A stretch of DNA of 64,000 bases from an uncultured Sphingomonas sp. (GTDB lineage: Bacteria > Pseudomonadota > Alphaproteobacteria > Sphingomonadales > Sphingomonadaceae): assembly GCA_913775315.1 (NCBI GenBank), contig CAJYIX010000023.1, forward strand, positions 1-64,000, in the 5' to 3' direction. Numbering within the stretch: the first letter of the stretch is position 1; the number at the start of each line of letters is the position of its first letter. This document shows, piece by piece, positions 8,676 through 16,927 of the stretch. The notes under the pieces are model-generated. The model was not told the origin of the DNA and made no database searches. It saw only the letters and a program-made list of their open reading frames with translations. The position numbers were made by a program, and so were the translations under genes.

Positions 8676-10511
8676 ATGGACCGCAGGCTCTTTCTCAGCG
8701 GCAGTGTTGCCGCGCTTGCCGCGCATGGCGGGCTGATCGCGCAGGTCCGACGCGCGGCGTCGCCCGGCAGGGGCGATACGGCCATGCGGCGGCTGATGGA
8801 CGCGTTCTGGGACGAGGAGCTGGCGCTGATGCCGGAAACGGCGACGCAGCTCGGCCTCGACACCGGCATCCACGCCGGCGCGCGCTCGCGCCTCAACGAC
8901 TATTCGGCCGCGGGGCGCCTGCGCTGGGTGGCGAGCCGCAAGGACCGGCTGGCCCGGCTGAACGCGATCCCCGACGCGGCCTTGTCGCCCGCCTGGGCGA
9001 CGAACAAGGCGGTGGTCGCCTATGCTTATGAGCAGGCGCTGGCGGGCGGCACCCGCTATCGCTTCGGCGAGCCGGGGACGGGCTATGCGCCCTTCTCCCC
9101 CTATGTCGTCAGCCAGCTGACCGGCGCCTATGCCTCGGTCCCCGATTTCCTGGCCTCGGTCCATCCGGTGAAGACCGTGCGCGATGCGGAAGCGTATCTG
9201 GCGCGACTGTCGGCTTTCGACGCGGCGCTCGATGCAAATACCGCGACGCTGCGTGCCGATGCGGCAGCGGGCGTGCTCGCGCCCGACTTCGCGCTCGATG
9301 CCGCGCTCGCGCAGTTGAAGGCGCTGCGCTCGCCCGCCGCGCGCGCCAACGGCTTCACCACCGGGCTTGCCGAGCGGACCGCCGCCGCGAAGATCCCCGG
9401 CGACTGGGCCGCCCGCGCCGCCGCGATCGTCGAGCGCGAAGTCTATCCCGCGATCGACCGCCAGATCGCCGCACTGACCGCGGTGCGCGGCAAGGCGCGG
9501 TCCGAACCCGGCATCTGGGCGATCCCGAACGGCGATGCCTTCTACGCCGGCGCGCTCGAGTTCCAGACCACGACCACGCTCACCCCGGACGAGGTGCACC
9601 GGCTGGGGCTGGAGCAGGTCGCGGCGCTCGATGCGCAGCTCGATCCGCTGCTGCGCGCGCAGGGGCTGACCAGCGGCAGTGTCGGCGACCGGCTGACCGC
9701 CTTGTCCAAGCGGCCCGACCAACTCTATCCGAACACCGATGCGGGCCGCGCCGACCTGCTCCGCGCGCTGGAGCGGCAGGTCGCCGACATTCGCGTCAAG
9801 ATGCCGCAGGTGTTCGCGACGCTGCCCAAGTCGCCGGTCGAGATCGTCCGCGTGCCGCCCGAGATCCAGGACGGCGCGCCCAACGGCTATGCCACCAGCC
9901 CCGCGCTCGACGGGTCTCGGCCGGGCCGCTTCTACATCAACCTCAAGGACACGGCCGAGTGGCCGAAGTTCACCCTCCCCACCCTCACCTATCACGAGGC
10001 GCTGCCCGGCCATCAGTGGGAGGGGTCGATCGCGCTCGCCTCGACCGACACGCCGATCCTGCGCCGCGCGGGCATGGGCTTTGCGGCCTACGGCGAAGGC
10101 TGGGGGCTCTATGCCGAGCAGCTCGCCGACGAGCTCGGCGTCTATGCGAACGATCCCGTCGGGCGGATCGGCTATCTCCAGTCGCTGAAGTTCCGCGCCA
10201 TCCGCCTCGTCGTCGACACCGGCATGCACGCCAAGCGGTGGAGCCGGGCGAAGGCGACCGATTACATGGTCCAGACGACGGGCTTCGCGCGCGGGCGGGC
10301 GCAGCGGGAGATCGACCGCTACGCCGTCTGGCCCGGCCAGGCATGCAGCTACAAGGTCGGCCATACCGAATGGGTGCGACTGCGAGAGGCGGCAAAGGCG
10401 CGCGCGGGCGCGCGGTTCGACATCCGCCGCTTCCACGACGTCCTGCGCCAAGGGTCGATGCCGATGGTCGTGCTGGCGAAGCAGGTCGCGGCGCTGTTCC
10501 CGGAGGCTTAG
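8676..10511 (+). CDS. DUF885-family zincin-like hydrolase, exported
   Basis: A 611-residue protein matching the DUF885 family by the signature TYHEALPGHQWE near residue 440, where the family has HEAxPGH, a probable zinc site of a metallopeptidase-like fold. The N-terminus (MDRRLFLSGSVAALAAHGGLIA) looks like an export signal, so it is probably periplasmic. I chose the ATG at 8676 because GAGAGG lies 8-14 bases upstream; an in-frame ATG at 8652 is possible. The physiological substrate of the family is not known to me. Its stop overlaps the end of the convergent UVR-motif gene by four bases. Confidence 0.85.
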   Translation: MDRRLFLSGSVAALAAHGGLIAQVRRAASPGRGDTAMRRLMDAFWDEELALMPETATQLGLDTGIHAGARSRLNDYSAAGRLRWVASRKDRLARLNAIPDAALSPAWATNKAVVAYAYEQALAGGTRYRFGEPGTGYAPFSPYVVSQLTGAYASVPDFLASVHPVKTVRDAEAYLARLSAFDAALDANTATLRADAAAGVLAPDFALDAALAQLKALRSPAARANGFTTGLAERTAAAKIPGDWAARAAAIVEREVYPAIDRQIAALTAVRGKARSEPGIWAIPNGDAFYAGALEFQTTTTLTPDEVHRLGLEQVAALDAQLDPLLRAQGLTSGSVGDRLTALSKRPDQLYPNTDAGRADLLRALERQVADIRVKMPQVFATLPKSPVEIVRVPPEIQDGAPNGYATSPALDGSRPGRFYINLKDTAEWPKFTLPTLTYHEALPGHQWEGSIALASTDTPILRRAGMGFAAYGEGWGLYAEQLADELGVYANDPVGRIGYLQSLKFRAIRLVVDTGMHAKRWSRAKATDYMVQTTGFARGRAQREIDRYAVWPGQACSYKVGHTEWVRLREAAKARAGARFDIRRFHDVLRQGSMPMVVLAKQVAALFPEA

Positions 10512-10780
10512 GGCTTCTTGCGCCGCCCGGTCATCAGGTCGGGCTTGGGCGGCGGGGTCCAGCCGGGCGGCGGGGTCACCGCCTGACGGCTGCTGCCGAG
10601 GCCCATGCGACCGGGTTGCTGGCGCGCGATCCCGGCGGTGTCGGCCGACGCCGCATCCTCGGGCGCCGCGCCGCCGCGGATCAGCGCGATCCGGTCGCGC
10701 AGCCGCCGCGCCGCCTCGAAATCGAGCGCCGCGGCGGCGGCCTCCATCTCCGCCTGAAGCCGGTCCAGCTCGTCGCTCAT
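10508..10780 (-). CDS. Stand-alone UVR-motif protein (UvrB/UvrC interaction motif)
   Basis: A 90-residue protein. Residues 2-38 contain one UVR motif (LQAEMEAAAAALDFEAARRLRDRI), the short helical hairpin by which UvrB and UvrC touch and which also occurs in McsA-like proteins. The rest is Pro/Gly-rich and ends KPDLMTGRRKKP, basic and probably disordered. Its ATG overlaps the stop of the HhH gene, so it is the third gene of a coupled chain headed by the deaminase. No function is established; a partner in nucleic-acid handling is only an inference from the motif. Confidence 0.8.
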   Translation of the reverse strand: MSDELDRLQAEMEAAAAALDFEAARRLRDRIALIRGGAAPEDAASADTAGIARQQPGRMGLGSSRQAVTPPPGWTPPPKPDLMTGRRKKP

Positions 10781-10962
10781 CCGGCCCGGACCTCTCCATC
10801 CAGCCCGTCGGTCTTGCCGGCCATGCCGGGCACTTCCTCGAGCTGGCGAAGGCTGTCGAACCGGCCGCGCTCCTCGCGATAGCGGACGATCTCGAACCCA
10901 TGGCCCTTGAGCGCGGGCACCGCGTCGATCGCCTCGGCGGTGGCGGTGTTGAGGTCGAGCAT
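10777..10962 (-). CDS. Small ComEA-type helix-hairpin-helix protein
   Basis: A 61-residue protein consisting almost only of a ComEA-like double helix-hairpin-helix: LDLNTATAEAIDAVPALKG, IVRYREERGRFDSLRQLE, EVPGMAGK. Such units bind DNA backbone without sequence specificity. There is no signal peptide or membrane anchor, unlike true ComEA, so it is expected in the cytoplasm. Start at the ATG that overlaps the deaminase stop (ATGA); the longer open frame upstream is a shadow of the deaminase gene. The stop overlaps the ATG of the UVR-motif gene. Confidence 0.78.
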   Translation of the reverse strand: MLDLNTATAEAIDAVPALKGHGFEIVRYREERGRFDSLRQLEEVPGMAGKTDGLDGEVRAG

Positions 10963-11453
10963 CAGAGGTTCGCCTGTTCGTCCGCCGACAGCTCGGCGTC
11001 GGGCGGATAATAGAGTTTCGCGCATTCCTCGCGCAGGCAGCCGCCCTCGATCACGATGTCGTCGCGATACGCCTCTGCGATGAAGTCGAGCGTGTCGATG
11101 TGCCGCGCCTCGAAATACATCTCGTGTACGTCGTCGCGGCCGGCGCCGTACACGACGCGGCCGACCTTCGACCAGATCGAGGCCATGGTGCACATCCCGC
11201 ACGGGTGCAGCGTTGAATAGAGCGTCGCCCCACGAAGCTCGAGCTCGCCCACCCCCTCGCACCCGCGGCGGATCGCCATCATTTCGGCATGGGCGGTCGC
11301 GTCGGGTAATTCCTGCGTCTGGTTGCGCTCGGCGGCGATCTCTCGCCCATCGAGGACGATGACCGAGCCGAGCGGCGAGCTTGCCGGGTCCGATCCCTTC
11401 GATCGCGCGATCTCGATCGCGCGGCGCATCCAGCGTTCGTCGTCTTGTGTCAT
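10962..11453 (-). CDS. Nucleobase/nucleoside deaminase (CMP/dCMP deaminase fold)
   Basis: A 163-residue zinc deaminase: TAHAEMMAI holds the zinc His and catalytic Glu, and LHPCGMCTMA gives the two zinc cysteines. The family includes guanine deaminase GuaD and tRNA adenosine deaminase TadA. The long C-terminal part (VVYGAGRDDVHEMYFEARHID) looks more like the guanine-deaminase side, but I cannot settle the substrate. The ATG at 11453 begins the conserved domain; open frame further upstream overlaps the divergent aldo/keto reductase promoter. First gene of a three-gene overlapping chain. Confidence 0.86.
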   Translation of the reverse strand: MTQDDERWMRRAIEIARSKGSDPASSPLGSVIVLDGREIAAERNQTQELPDATAHAEMMAIRRGCEGVGELELRGATLYSTLHPCGMCTMASIWSKVGRVVYGAGRDDVHEMYFEARHIDTLDFIAEAYRDDIVIEGGCLREECAKLYYPPDAELSADEQANL

Positions 11454-11523
11454 CGGCACCTCCGCCACGCTAACGCCGCGAAACGCGTTTGGCCCCATCG
11501 CGCGACCAAAGCGTTGGTCGGGG

Positions 11524-12351
11524 ATGCAGATGATCTCCTTCCCCGACGGCACTGCCGTCCCCGCGCTCGGCCAGGGCACCTGGATGATGGCCGAGGATCC
11601 CGCCCGCCGTTCCGCCGAGATCGCCGCGCTGCGCGAGGGAATTGACCTCGGCCTGACGCTGATCGACACCGCCGAGATGTACGCCGACGGCGCATCCGAA
11701 GACCTGGTGGGTGAGGCGATCGCAGGGATGCGCGAGCAGGTGTTCCTCGTCAGCAAGGCGTATCCGCACCACGCCTCCGCCGATGCGCTACCGAAAGCGT
11801 GCGAGGCGAGCCTGAAGCGGCTCGGGACGGACCGGCTCGACCTCTACCTTCTCCACTGGCGCGGGCGCGTGCCGCTGGCGGAGACGGTGGCGGCGATGGA
11901 GCGGCTGGTCGACAGCGGCAAGATTCTGCGCTGGGGGGTCAGCAATCTCGATGCAGACGACATGGCCGAACTGGTCGAGGCGGGCGGGGCGGCGTGCCAG
12001 ACCGACCAGATCCTCTACAACCTGACCCGCCGCGGGCCGGAACACGACCTGATCCCGTGGCTGGCCGAGCGGCGGATGCCGGTGATGGCGTACAGCCCCG
12101 TCGAACAGGGGCGGCTGCTCGGGCATGATGCTCTTCGCCGGATCGCCGAGGAGCGCGGCGCGACGCCCGCACAGGTCGCGCTGGCCTGGTTGCTCGAAAA
12201 AGGCGTGATCGCGATCCCGAAGGCGGGCTCGGCGGCGCATGTGAGCGAGAACCGCGCGGCGGCGGACTTTGCGTTGACGGCGGAGGACCGCGCGGCGCTC
12301 GGCGCCGCCTTCCCGGCTCCACGCGGCCCAGTGCCGCTCGAAATGCTCTGA
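11524..12351 (+). CDS. Aldo/keto reductase
   Basis: A 275-residue NADPH-dependent oxidoreductase of the aldo/keto reductase (TIM-barrel) family. The catalytic tetrad is visible: Asp and Tyr in DTAEMYADG, Lys in VSKAYPHH, His in LLHWRG. Later WGVSNLDADDM and IPKAGSAAHVSEN are cofactor-binding signatures. The closest layout is the YeaE/2,5-diketo-gluconate-reductase type; the substrate cannot be told. Two near starts exist (11524 and 11530); I took the first. It is divergent from the deaminase chain and convergent with the M13 peptidase. Confidence 0.9.
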   Translation: MQMISFPDGTAVPALGQGTWMMAEDPARRSAEIAALREGIDLGLTLIDTAEMYADGASEDLVGEAIAGMREQVFLVSKAYPHHASADALPKACEASLKRLGTDRLDLYLLHWRGRVPLAETVAAMERLVDSGKILRWGVSNLDADDMAELVEAGGAACQTDQILYNLTRRGPEHDLIPWLAERRMPVMAYSPVEQGRLLGHDALRRIAEERGATPAQVALAWLLEKGVIAIPKAGSAAHVSENRAAADFALTAEDRAALGAAFPAPRGPVPLEML

Positions 12352-12382
12352 CCGGGCGGCGGTTCGACCCGCCGCCCGGTCA
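12349..12382. terminator. Perfect 14-bp stem between convergent genes
   Basis: TGACCGGGCGGCGG pairs perfectly with CCGCCGCCCGGTCA around a six-base loop. It begins at the stop codon of the aldo/keto reductase and ends just before the stop of the M13 gene. There is no clear T-tract on either side, so termination is likely but not certain; by symmetry it could serve both strands. Confidence 0.6.
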
Positions 12383-12388
12383 TCCAAG

Positions 12389-14452
12389 TTACCAGATGCG
12401 GACGCGCTGTTCGGGCGTCAGATAGAGCTTCGATCCCGGCTGCGGCTGGAAGGCCGGATACCAAGGGTCGAGGTTGCGGACGATCCAGCCGCGCTGCGCC
12501 GAGGGCGAGTGCGGATCGGTGAGCAGCCGGTTGCGAAGATCGGCCTCGCGATAGTTGCGCCGCCACACCTGCGCCCAGCCGAGGTAAAAGCGCTGGTCGG
12601 CGCTGAACCCGTCGATCACCGGCGCCGGCTTGCCGCCCAGCGACGCCATGTACGCGTCGTGCGCGGTCGTCAAACCGGCGAGGTCGGCGACATTCTCGCC
12701 CAGCGTCAGCGCGCCCTTGAGCTTCATGCCCGGCAGCGGCTCGTACGCGTCGTATTGCGCGACGAGCGCGTCGGTGCGCTGCTTGAACGCGGCCACGTCG
12801 GCGGGCGTCCACCAGTCGGTCAGGCGCCCCTCGGCATTATACTTCGCGCCCTGGTCGTCGAAATGGTGGCTGAGCTCATGGCCGATCACCGCTCCGATGC
12901 CGCCGTAATTGACCGCGGGGTCTGCGTTCGGGTCGAAGAACGGCGGCTGCAGGATCGCGGCGGGAAAGACGATCTCGACCATGCCGAAATTGGCATAGGC
13001 GTTGACCGTCATCGGGGTCATCCCCCACTCCCACCGCTGGAGCGGCTTGCCGAGATGGCCGATGTCCCACTGATGCGCCCATTCGGCGGCGCGCACCTTG
13101 TTCCCGAATGCATCGCCTGGCGTGATCGTGAGGTTCGAATAGTCGCGCCAGCGGTCGGGATAGCCGATCTTTGGCGTGAAGGCGGCGAGCTTTGCATGCG
13201 CCTTCGCCTTGGTCGCGGGGGCCATCCAGTCGAGCTGGTCGATGCGGCGGTCCATCGCGGCGATGACGTTCTTGACCAGCGTGTCCGCCGCCGCCTTCGT
13301 CTCGGGCGGGAAGTAGCGCGCGACATAGACCTTGCTGACCTCGTCCTCCAGCGAATCGCTGGTGAACTCGACCGCGCGCTTCCACCGCTCTTCCTGCTCC
13401 GGCGTGCCCGACAGGACGGTGCCGCGGAACGTGAACACCGCCTGGTCGACCTCGGCCGGCAGCACGTCGGCATATTCCTCGAGGCTGCGGACGATCAGCT
13501 GGTCGCGCAGCACCGCGACCGGCGTCGCGGCGATCAGCTTGGCCTCGCCCGCCAGCGCGGTCGGCTGCGTGACAATCAGCTCTTTCACCGGCGTGCCGAC
13601 CCCGCGAAGATAACCGGCGAAGTCGAAGCCCGGCGCCATCCGCGACAGGTCGGCCACGGTCATCTTGTTATAGACCTTGTCGCGGTTGCGGCTCTCGACC
13701 CGCGTCCAGTGCACGCGCGCGATGCCCGTCTCGAAATCGAGGATCGCCTTGGCCCGCGCGGGCGCATTCGCCTCGCCTGCCAGCGTCAGCATCTTCGTCA
13801 GATGGCCGAGATAGGCATTGCGCGTCTCGGTCAGCTTGGCGTCGGTCGACAGGTAGTAATCGCGGTCGGGCATGCCGAGCCCGCCCTGCGCCAGGCGAAC
13901 GATATAGGTCTCGGGCGCCTTGTCGTCCTGGCCGACGCCGCTGCGGATCGGGCCGCCGATGCCCATGCGGTCGGCCTGCGCCAGCAGCGCGGCATAGCCC
14001 GACTTGTCATTGAGCGCCTTGATCCTGCCCAGCCAGGGCTGGATTGGGGCGAGGCCCTTGGCGTCGATCGCGCCCCGGTCGAGATAGGTCGCGTAGGCGG
14101 TGCCGATCTTCGATCCGTCCTGTGCCTTCGCTTCGTCGAGGAGGGTGCGCGTCCGCTCGGTCGACAGGTCGGCGAGCACGCTGAACATGCCGTAGTTCGA
14201 CTTGTCCGCCGGGATCGGCGTGCGCGCCGCCCAGCCGCCATTGGCGAAATTGTAGAAGTCGTCGCCCGGCGCGACGGCGCGGTCCATGCCGGCCACGTCG
14301 AAGCCGAAGCTGCCAATCTGGGGTTTAGCGTTCGCGGCGGGGGCGGCGCTCGCCTGCTCGGACACGGCAGCCTCGGGACGGCCCGAGGACGCGCAAGCGG
14401 CGACCAGCGAAACCGAGGCAAGCAACACACTGGTACGGATAAGCTTTACCAT
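12389..14452 (-). CDS. M13-family zinc metallopeptidase, lipoprotein
   Basis: A 687-residue peptidase of the neprilysin-like M13 (PepO) family. The N-terminus is a lipoprotein signal (VLLASVSLVAACASSG, lipobox LVAAC), so it is membrane-anchored on the outer side of the inner membrane or on the outer membrane. It has the M13 N-terminal domain (DDFYNFANGGWA), the substrate-binding NAYANFG, zinc motif GHELSHHFDDQG and the third ligand in GENVADLAGL. The C-terminal tryptophan (VRIW) is characteristic of M13. Start chosen at 14452 because GGGA sits five bases upstream; ATGs at 14458 and 14467 are alternatives. Confidence 0.93.
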   Translation of the reverse strand: MVKLIRTSVLLASVSLVAACASSGRPEAAVSEQASAAPAANAKPQIGSFGFDVAGMDRAVAPGDDFYNFANGGWAARTPIPADKSNYGMFSVLADLSTERTRTLLDEAKAQDGSKIGTAYATYLDRGAIDAKGLAPIQPWLGRIKALNDKSGYAALLAQADRMGIGGPIRSGVGQDDKAPETYIVRLAQGGLGMPDRDYYLSTDAKLTETRNAYLGHLTKMLTLAGEANAPARAKAILDFETGIARVHWTRVESRNRDKVYNKMTVADLSRMAPGFDFAGYLRGVGTPVKELIVTQPTALAGEAKLIAATPVAVLRDQLIVRSLEEYADVLPAEVDQAVFTFRGTVLSGTPEQEERWKRAVEFTSDSLEDEVSKVYVARYFPPETKAAADTLVKNVIAAMDRRIDQLDWMAPATKAKAHAKLAAFTPKIGYPDRWRDYSNLTITPGDAFGNKVRAAEWAHQWDIGHLGKPLQRWEWGMTPMTVNAYANFGMVEIVFPAAILQPPFFDPNADPAVNYGGIGAVIGHELSHHFDDQGAKYNAEGRLTDWWTPADVAAFKQRTDALVAQYDAYEPLPGMKLKGALTLGENVADLAGLTTAHDAYMASLGGKPAPVIDGFSADQRFYLGWAQVWRRNYREADLRNRLLTDPHSPSAQRGWIVRNLDPWYPAFQPQPGSKLYLTPEQRVRIW

Positions 14453-14539
14453 GGACATCCCACTCATCTGATTATCGAGTGGCGATGTAGCCCCGCGCGC
14501 GCACAAGGCCAACATGGTAACTGATTTTACCGCTTTAGG

Positions 14540-14567
14540 GCCGGGGCGACGCGTCGCCGCCCCCGGC
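14540..14567 (-). terminator. GC-rich hairpin after the secreted hypothetical gene
   Basis: GCCGGGG and CCCCGGC enclose the self-complementary GGCGACGCGTCGCC. On the minus strand it lies just past the stop of the 14574-15203 gene and is followed by a short A/T stretch rather than a proper T-run. A weak terminator call. Confidence 0.4.
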
Positions 14568-14573
14568 GCGTCG

Positions 14574-15203
14574 TTACTTGGCGACGGGCGCCGCCACCGC
14601 GGGGGTCGCCGGGACGACGGGGGCGAGCGTCATCGGCTTGGCCTCGGCCACCGGGTCGAACGGCACGTCCTCGTTGATGAAGCCCGTGGCGGGCGCGCCG
14701 ATCGGGATCACCGCGCTCGTGCCCGTCATGAAGAAGCCCGCCGGCAGGAAGACGACCGCCGACACCGCCGCCGCGCCGCCGCCGGCCGCGACGCCCTTGT
14801 CGTCGATCTCGCCGGTCAACGGGATGACGCGGCCATTGGCGGTCACCGACACCATCCGTGCCTTGATATAGCCCGACTTGCCCCACATCCCCTTGTTGCG
14901 GATCTCGGTCACTTCGCCGACCGCGGGGCTGCCGACCGGAATGACGACGTGGTTGTTGACGAGCACCGCCTCGGCCACTTCGAGGTTGAAGCGCTGGCCG
15001 GGCTTCAGGTTCTTGCCCTTGGTGGTCAGCATCTCGCGCACGCGCAGCGGCACCGGCGTGCCCGTGCGCAGGACATTGTCGGCCTTGCCCACCGCCATCG
15101 GGCCGGCGGCGACGGCCGGCGCAGACTGCGGCACGGCGGTCTGGGCCAGGGCGACAGGCGAAAGGGCGCACGCGCCCGCAAGCGCCACGATCATCAACTT
15201 CAT
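14574..15203 (-). CDS. Secreted hypothetical protein
   Basis: A 209-residue protein that I do not recognise. Residues 1-20 form a signal peptide (MKLMIVALAGACALSPVALA). The mature part is mostly short beta-strand-like segments (GTPVPLRVREML, NHVVIPVGSPAVGEV, ARMVSVTANGRVIPL), a glycine/alanine-rich segment with hydrophobic VSAVVFLPAGFFMTG, then a Pro/Ala-rich tail. The pattern of pairing value-like strands with PVG turns suggests a small beta-sandwich or envelope protein. The ATG at 15203 starts the signal peptide; upstream open frame is not needed. It is followed by a GC hairpin. Confidence 0.75.
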   Translation of the reverse strand: MKLMIVALAGACALSPVALAQTAVPQSAPAVAAGPMAVGKADNVLRTGTPVPLRVREMLTTKGKNLKPGQRFNLEVAEAVLVNNHVVIPVGSPAVGEVTEIRNKGMWGKSGYIKARMVSVTANGRVIPLTGEIDDKGVAAGGGAAAVSAVVFLPAGFFMTGTSAVIPIGAPATGFINEDVPFDPVAEAKPMTLAPVVPATPAVAAPVAK

Positions 15204-15329
15204 TTCGGAACCCCCCGATCGAATCGCCGGTCCCCCGACCGGCACGCGCCCGAAACAATGGCAGGACGACGACAAAGTCAATCGCGCCAGATACTTTCGC
15301 GGCAAAGTCGGACCAAACTATTCGCCGGG

Positions 15330-15707
15330 TCAGTGGCGTGAGGGGATGCTTTCCATCTCGAACAGGCGGTCGATCTCGAGCACCAGTTCGCGAAGGTGGA
15401 ACGGCTTGGACAGGACGCGTGCCTGCGGCATCGCCTTGCCCGCCTTCAACGTTACCGCGGCGAAGCCGGTGATGAACATCACTCGCATCTCCGGCGCGAT
15501 ATCGCCCGCGCGCTGGGCGAGCTCGATACCATCCATCTCGGGCATGACGATATCGGTGAGGAGCAGGTCGAACGGCTCGCTCTCGATGAGCGGCAGCGCG
15601 GCGGTCCCGCGGTCGACGGCACTGACGAGATACCCCGCGCGTTCGAGCGCGCGCGTCAGATATTCACGCATCACCGTGTCATCCTCGGCGAGCAGGATTC
15701 GGTACAT
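15330..15707 (-). CDS. cpdR: Single-domain response regulator CpdR
   Basis: A 125-residue receiver domain without an output domain, matching alphaproteobacterial CpdR. Phosphorylation site Asp52 in LLLTDIVMPEMDG, acidic pocket AEDD at residues 7-10, Thr in FITGFA and Lys in LSKPF. In Caulobacter, unphosphorylated CpdR directs the ClpXP protease to the pole to degrade CtrA and others, so a cell-cycle role is likely. The ATG at 15707 follows AAAGGGG; a GTG two codons earlier is also in frame. Divergent from the N-formylglutamate amidohydrolase gene. Confidence 0.9.
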   Translation of the reverse strand: MYRILLAEDDTVMREYLTRALERAGYLVSAVDRGTAALPLIESEPFDLLLTDIVMPEMDGIELAQRAGDIAPEMRVMFITGFAAVTLKAGKAMPQARVLSKPFHLRELVLEIDRLFEMESIPSRH

Positions 15708-15827
15708 CGTCACCCCTTTGATCGAGGTGTCCGTGTATGACGAAAGGGCTTAAGATTTTCCAGCCGCGGCGCCGATCCTGCGACGGGCCGATTGCCCCGT
15801 CGTCGCACGCCTTCTAGCGTGCGCGCC

Positions 15828-16676
15828 GTGACCACCGCACCTAGCCGCAGCTTCGACCTGTACGGCCCCGCCGTCCCCGACAGTCCCGTCGTCGTCAGCG
15901 TGCCGCATGCCGGCCGCGACTATCCGCGCGAACTGGTCGAGGCGCTGCGCGTCCCGCTGCCCGCGCTGCTGCCGCTGGAGGACCGGTATATCGATGCGAT
16001 CGGCCTTTCGGCCCGGCGCGGAGAGACGATGATCGTCGCGCGTCGCCCGCGCGCGTGGATCGACCTCAACCGCAGCGAGCGGGAGCGCGATCCGCTGGTC
16101 GACGACGGCGCCTCGCCGCTCGCCGCGCCGCAACCCTCGATCAAGCTGCGCAGCGGCCTCGGCCTCGTGCCGCGCCGCGTCGCCCCGGCGGGCGACCTGT
16201 GGCGCGGGCGGTTCGCGGGCGAGGCGATCGACCGGCGCATCGTCGAGGATCACCGGCCCTATCACGCCGCGCTGGCCGCATCGCTGGCGGCGGCGCGCGA
16301 CCGGTTCGGCACGGCGATCCTGATCGATCTCCATTCGATGCCGACGCTCGGCACGGGCGAGCCGCAGATCATCCTCGGCGATCGCTTCGGCCGCGCCGCG
16401 AGCGACGCGGTCGTGGCGGTGGCGGAAGCGGCTGTGCGGCGGCATGGCCTCACCACCGCGCGCAACGCGCCCTATGCCGGCGGCCACATTCTCGAGCGAC
16501 AGGGTAATCCCGCCGTCGGCATCCACGCGATCCAGGTGGAGATCGACCGCCTGCTCTATCTCGATCCGCTGACGCTGGAGCCCGGTGCGGGCGCGCGGGC
16601 GATCGCGGCGATGCTGCGGTCCATGATCGACGCGCTGGCCGACCTGATCCTCGCGACCGCTGCCGCCGCAGAATAA
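15828..16676 (+). CDS. N-formylglutamate amidohydrolase
   Basis: About 282 residues, zinc-dependent hydrolase family that cleaves N-formyl-L-glutamate to formate and glutamate, the last step of one histidine-degradation route (HutG type). Motifs: SVPHAGRDYP near the N-terminus, DLHSMP with zinc-binding Asp/His, DRFG, and GGHILERQG followed by AIQVEIDR. No ATG lies near the conserved start; I used the GTG at 15828, though GTG 15819 or TTG 15792 are possible. No other hut gene is adjacent. An sRNA on the opposite strand converges on its end. Confidence 0.88.
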   Translation: MTTAPSRSFDLYGPAVPDSPVVVSVPHAGRDYPRELVEALRVPLPALLPLEDRYIDAIGLSARRGETMIVARRPRAWIDLNRSERERDPLVDDGASPLAAPQPSIKLRSGLGLVPRRVAPAGDLWRGRFAGEAIDRRIVEDHRPYHAALAASLAAARDRFGTAILIDLHSMPTLGTGEPQIILGDRFGRAASDAVVAVAEAAVRRHGLTTARNAPYAGGHILERQGNPAVGIHAIQVEIDRLLYLDPLTLEPGAGARAIAAMLRSMIDALADLILATAAAAE

Positions 16677-16684
16677 CCGCCCAT

Positions 16685-16717
16685 AAAAAACCAGCCGATG
16701 CTGAAAGCACCGGCTGG
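16685..16717 (-). terminator. Rho-independent terminator of the small RNA
   Basis: On the minus strand CCAGCCG-G-TGCT pairs with AGCA-T-CGGCTGG around a TTC loop, with one internal mismatch, directly followed by six T residues. This is the best intrinsic terminator in the window. It also faces the end of the N-formylglutamate amidohydrolase gene, where the plus-strand side carries only A residues before the stem. Confidence 0.88.
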
Positions 16718-16790
16718 CCAAGGTTCAGGGAGGAGACACGCCCTAGAGCGTGTCGTACAGCCCGGCGAAAGGGGGGACACCAGACCGTAC
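16685..16790 (-). ncRNA. Probable small RNA with an anti-Shine-Dalgarno loop
   Basis: Read on the minus strand, a possible promoter (16797-16824) is followed by about 106 bases. These hold a hairpin (GACACGC pairing GCGTGTC, 16735-16754), a single-stranded CTCCTCCC (16728-16735) complementary to ribosome-binding sites, and a Rho-independent terminator ending in TTTTTT (16685-16717). No plausible reading frame fits. The plan hairpin, exposed CCUCC, terminator is that of alphaproteobacterial sRNAs of the suhB / alpha-r14 / alpha-r15 kind. I cannot assign the exact family. Ends are predicted, not measured. Confidence 0.7.
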
Positions 16791-16796
16791 TATCCA

Positions 16797-16824
16797 AATA
16801 TAGGCGCCCGGACCTGTGGCGCAA
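16797..16824 (-). promoter_or_regulatory. Predicted promoter of the small RNA
   Basis: On the minus strand TTGCGC (16819-16824) and TATATT (16797-16802) are separated by 16 bases, a fair sigma-70 type promoter. It puts the transcription start near 16788-16790. It is the only AT-rich island in this stretch. Confidence 0.5.
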
Positions 16825-16862
16825 GAGGCACGATCAAGAAAAAACGTACCGTAGAAACGCGA

Positions 16863-16892
16863 TCGCCCCGAACCGTTGCCGGTCCGGGGCGA
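16863..16892 (-). terminator. Perfect 13-bp stem after the SapC gene
   Basis: On the minus strand TCGCCCCGGACCG pairs with CGGTTCGGGGCGA (one G-U pair) around a GCAA tetraloop, about 35 bases past the SapC stop. A TTTC follows at a short distance, not a full T-run. It probably ends the SapC transcript ahead of the small-RNA promoter. Confidence 0.6.
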
Positions 16893-16927
16893 CAAAGGTT
16901 GCCATGTGGCCGGCGACCCCGCGGCGA

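Noticed and set aside
12509..14524. 671-codon open frame on plus strand across the M13 peptidase gene
   Set aside because: It is antisense to a gene with full M13 motifs; its translation has no recognisable domain and is Arg/Gly/Asp-rich, as expected of a shadow frame in high-GC DNA.
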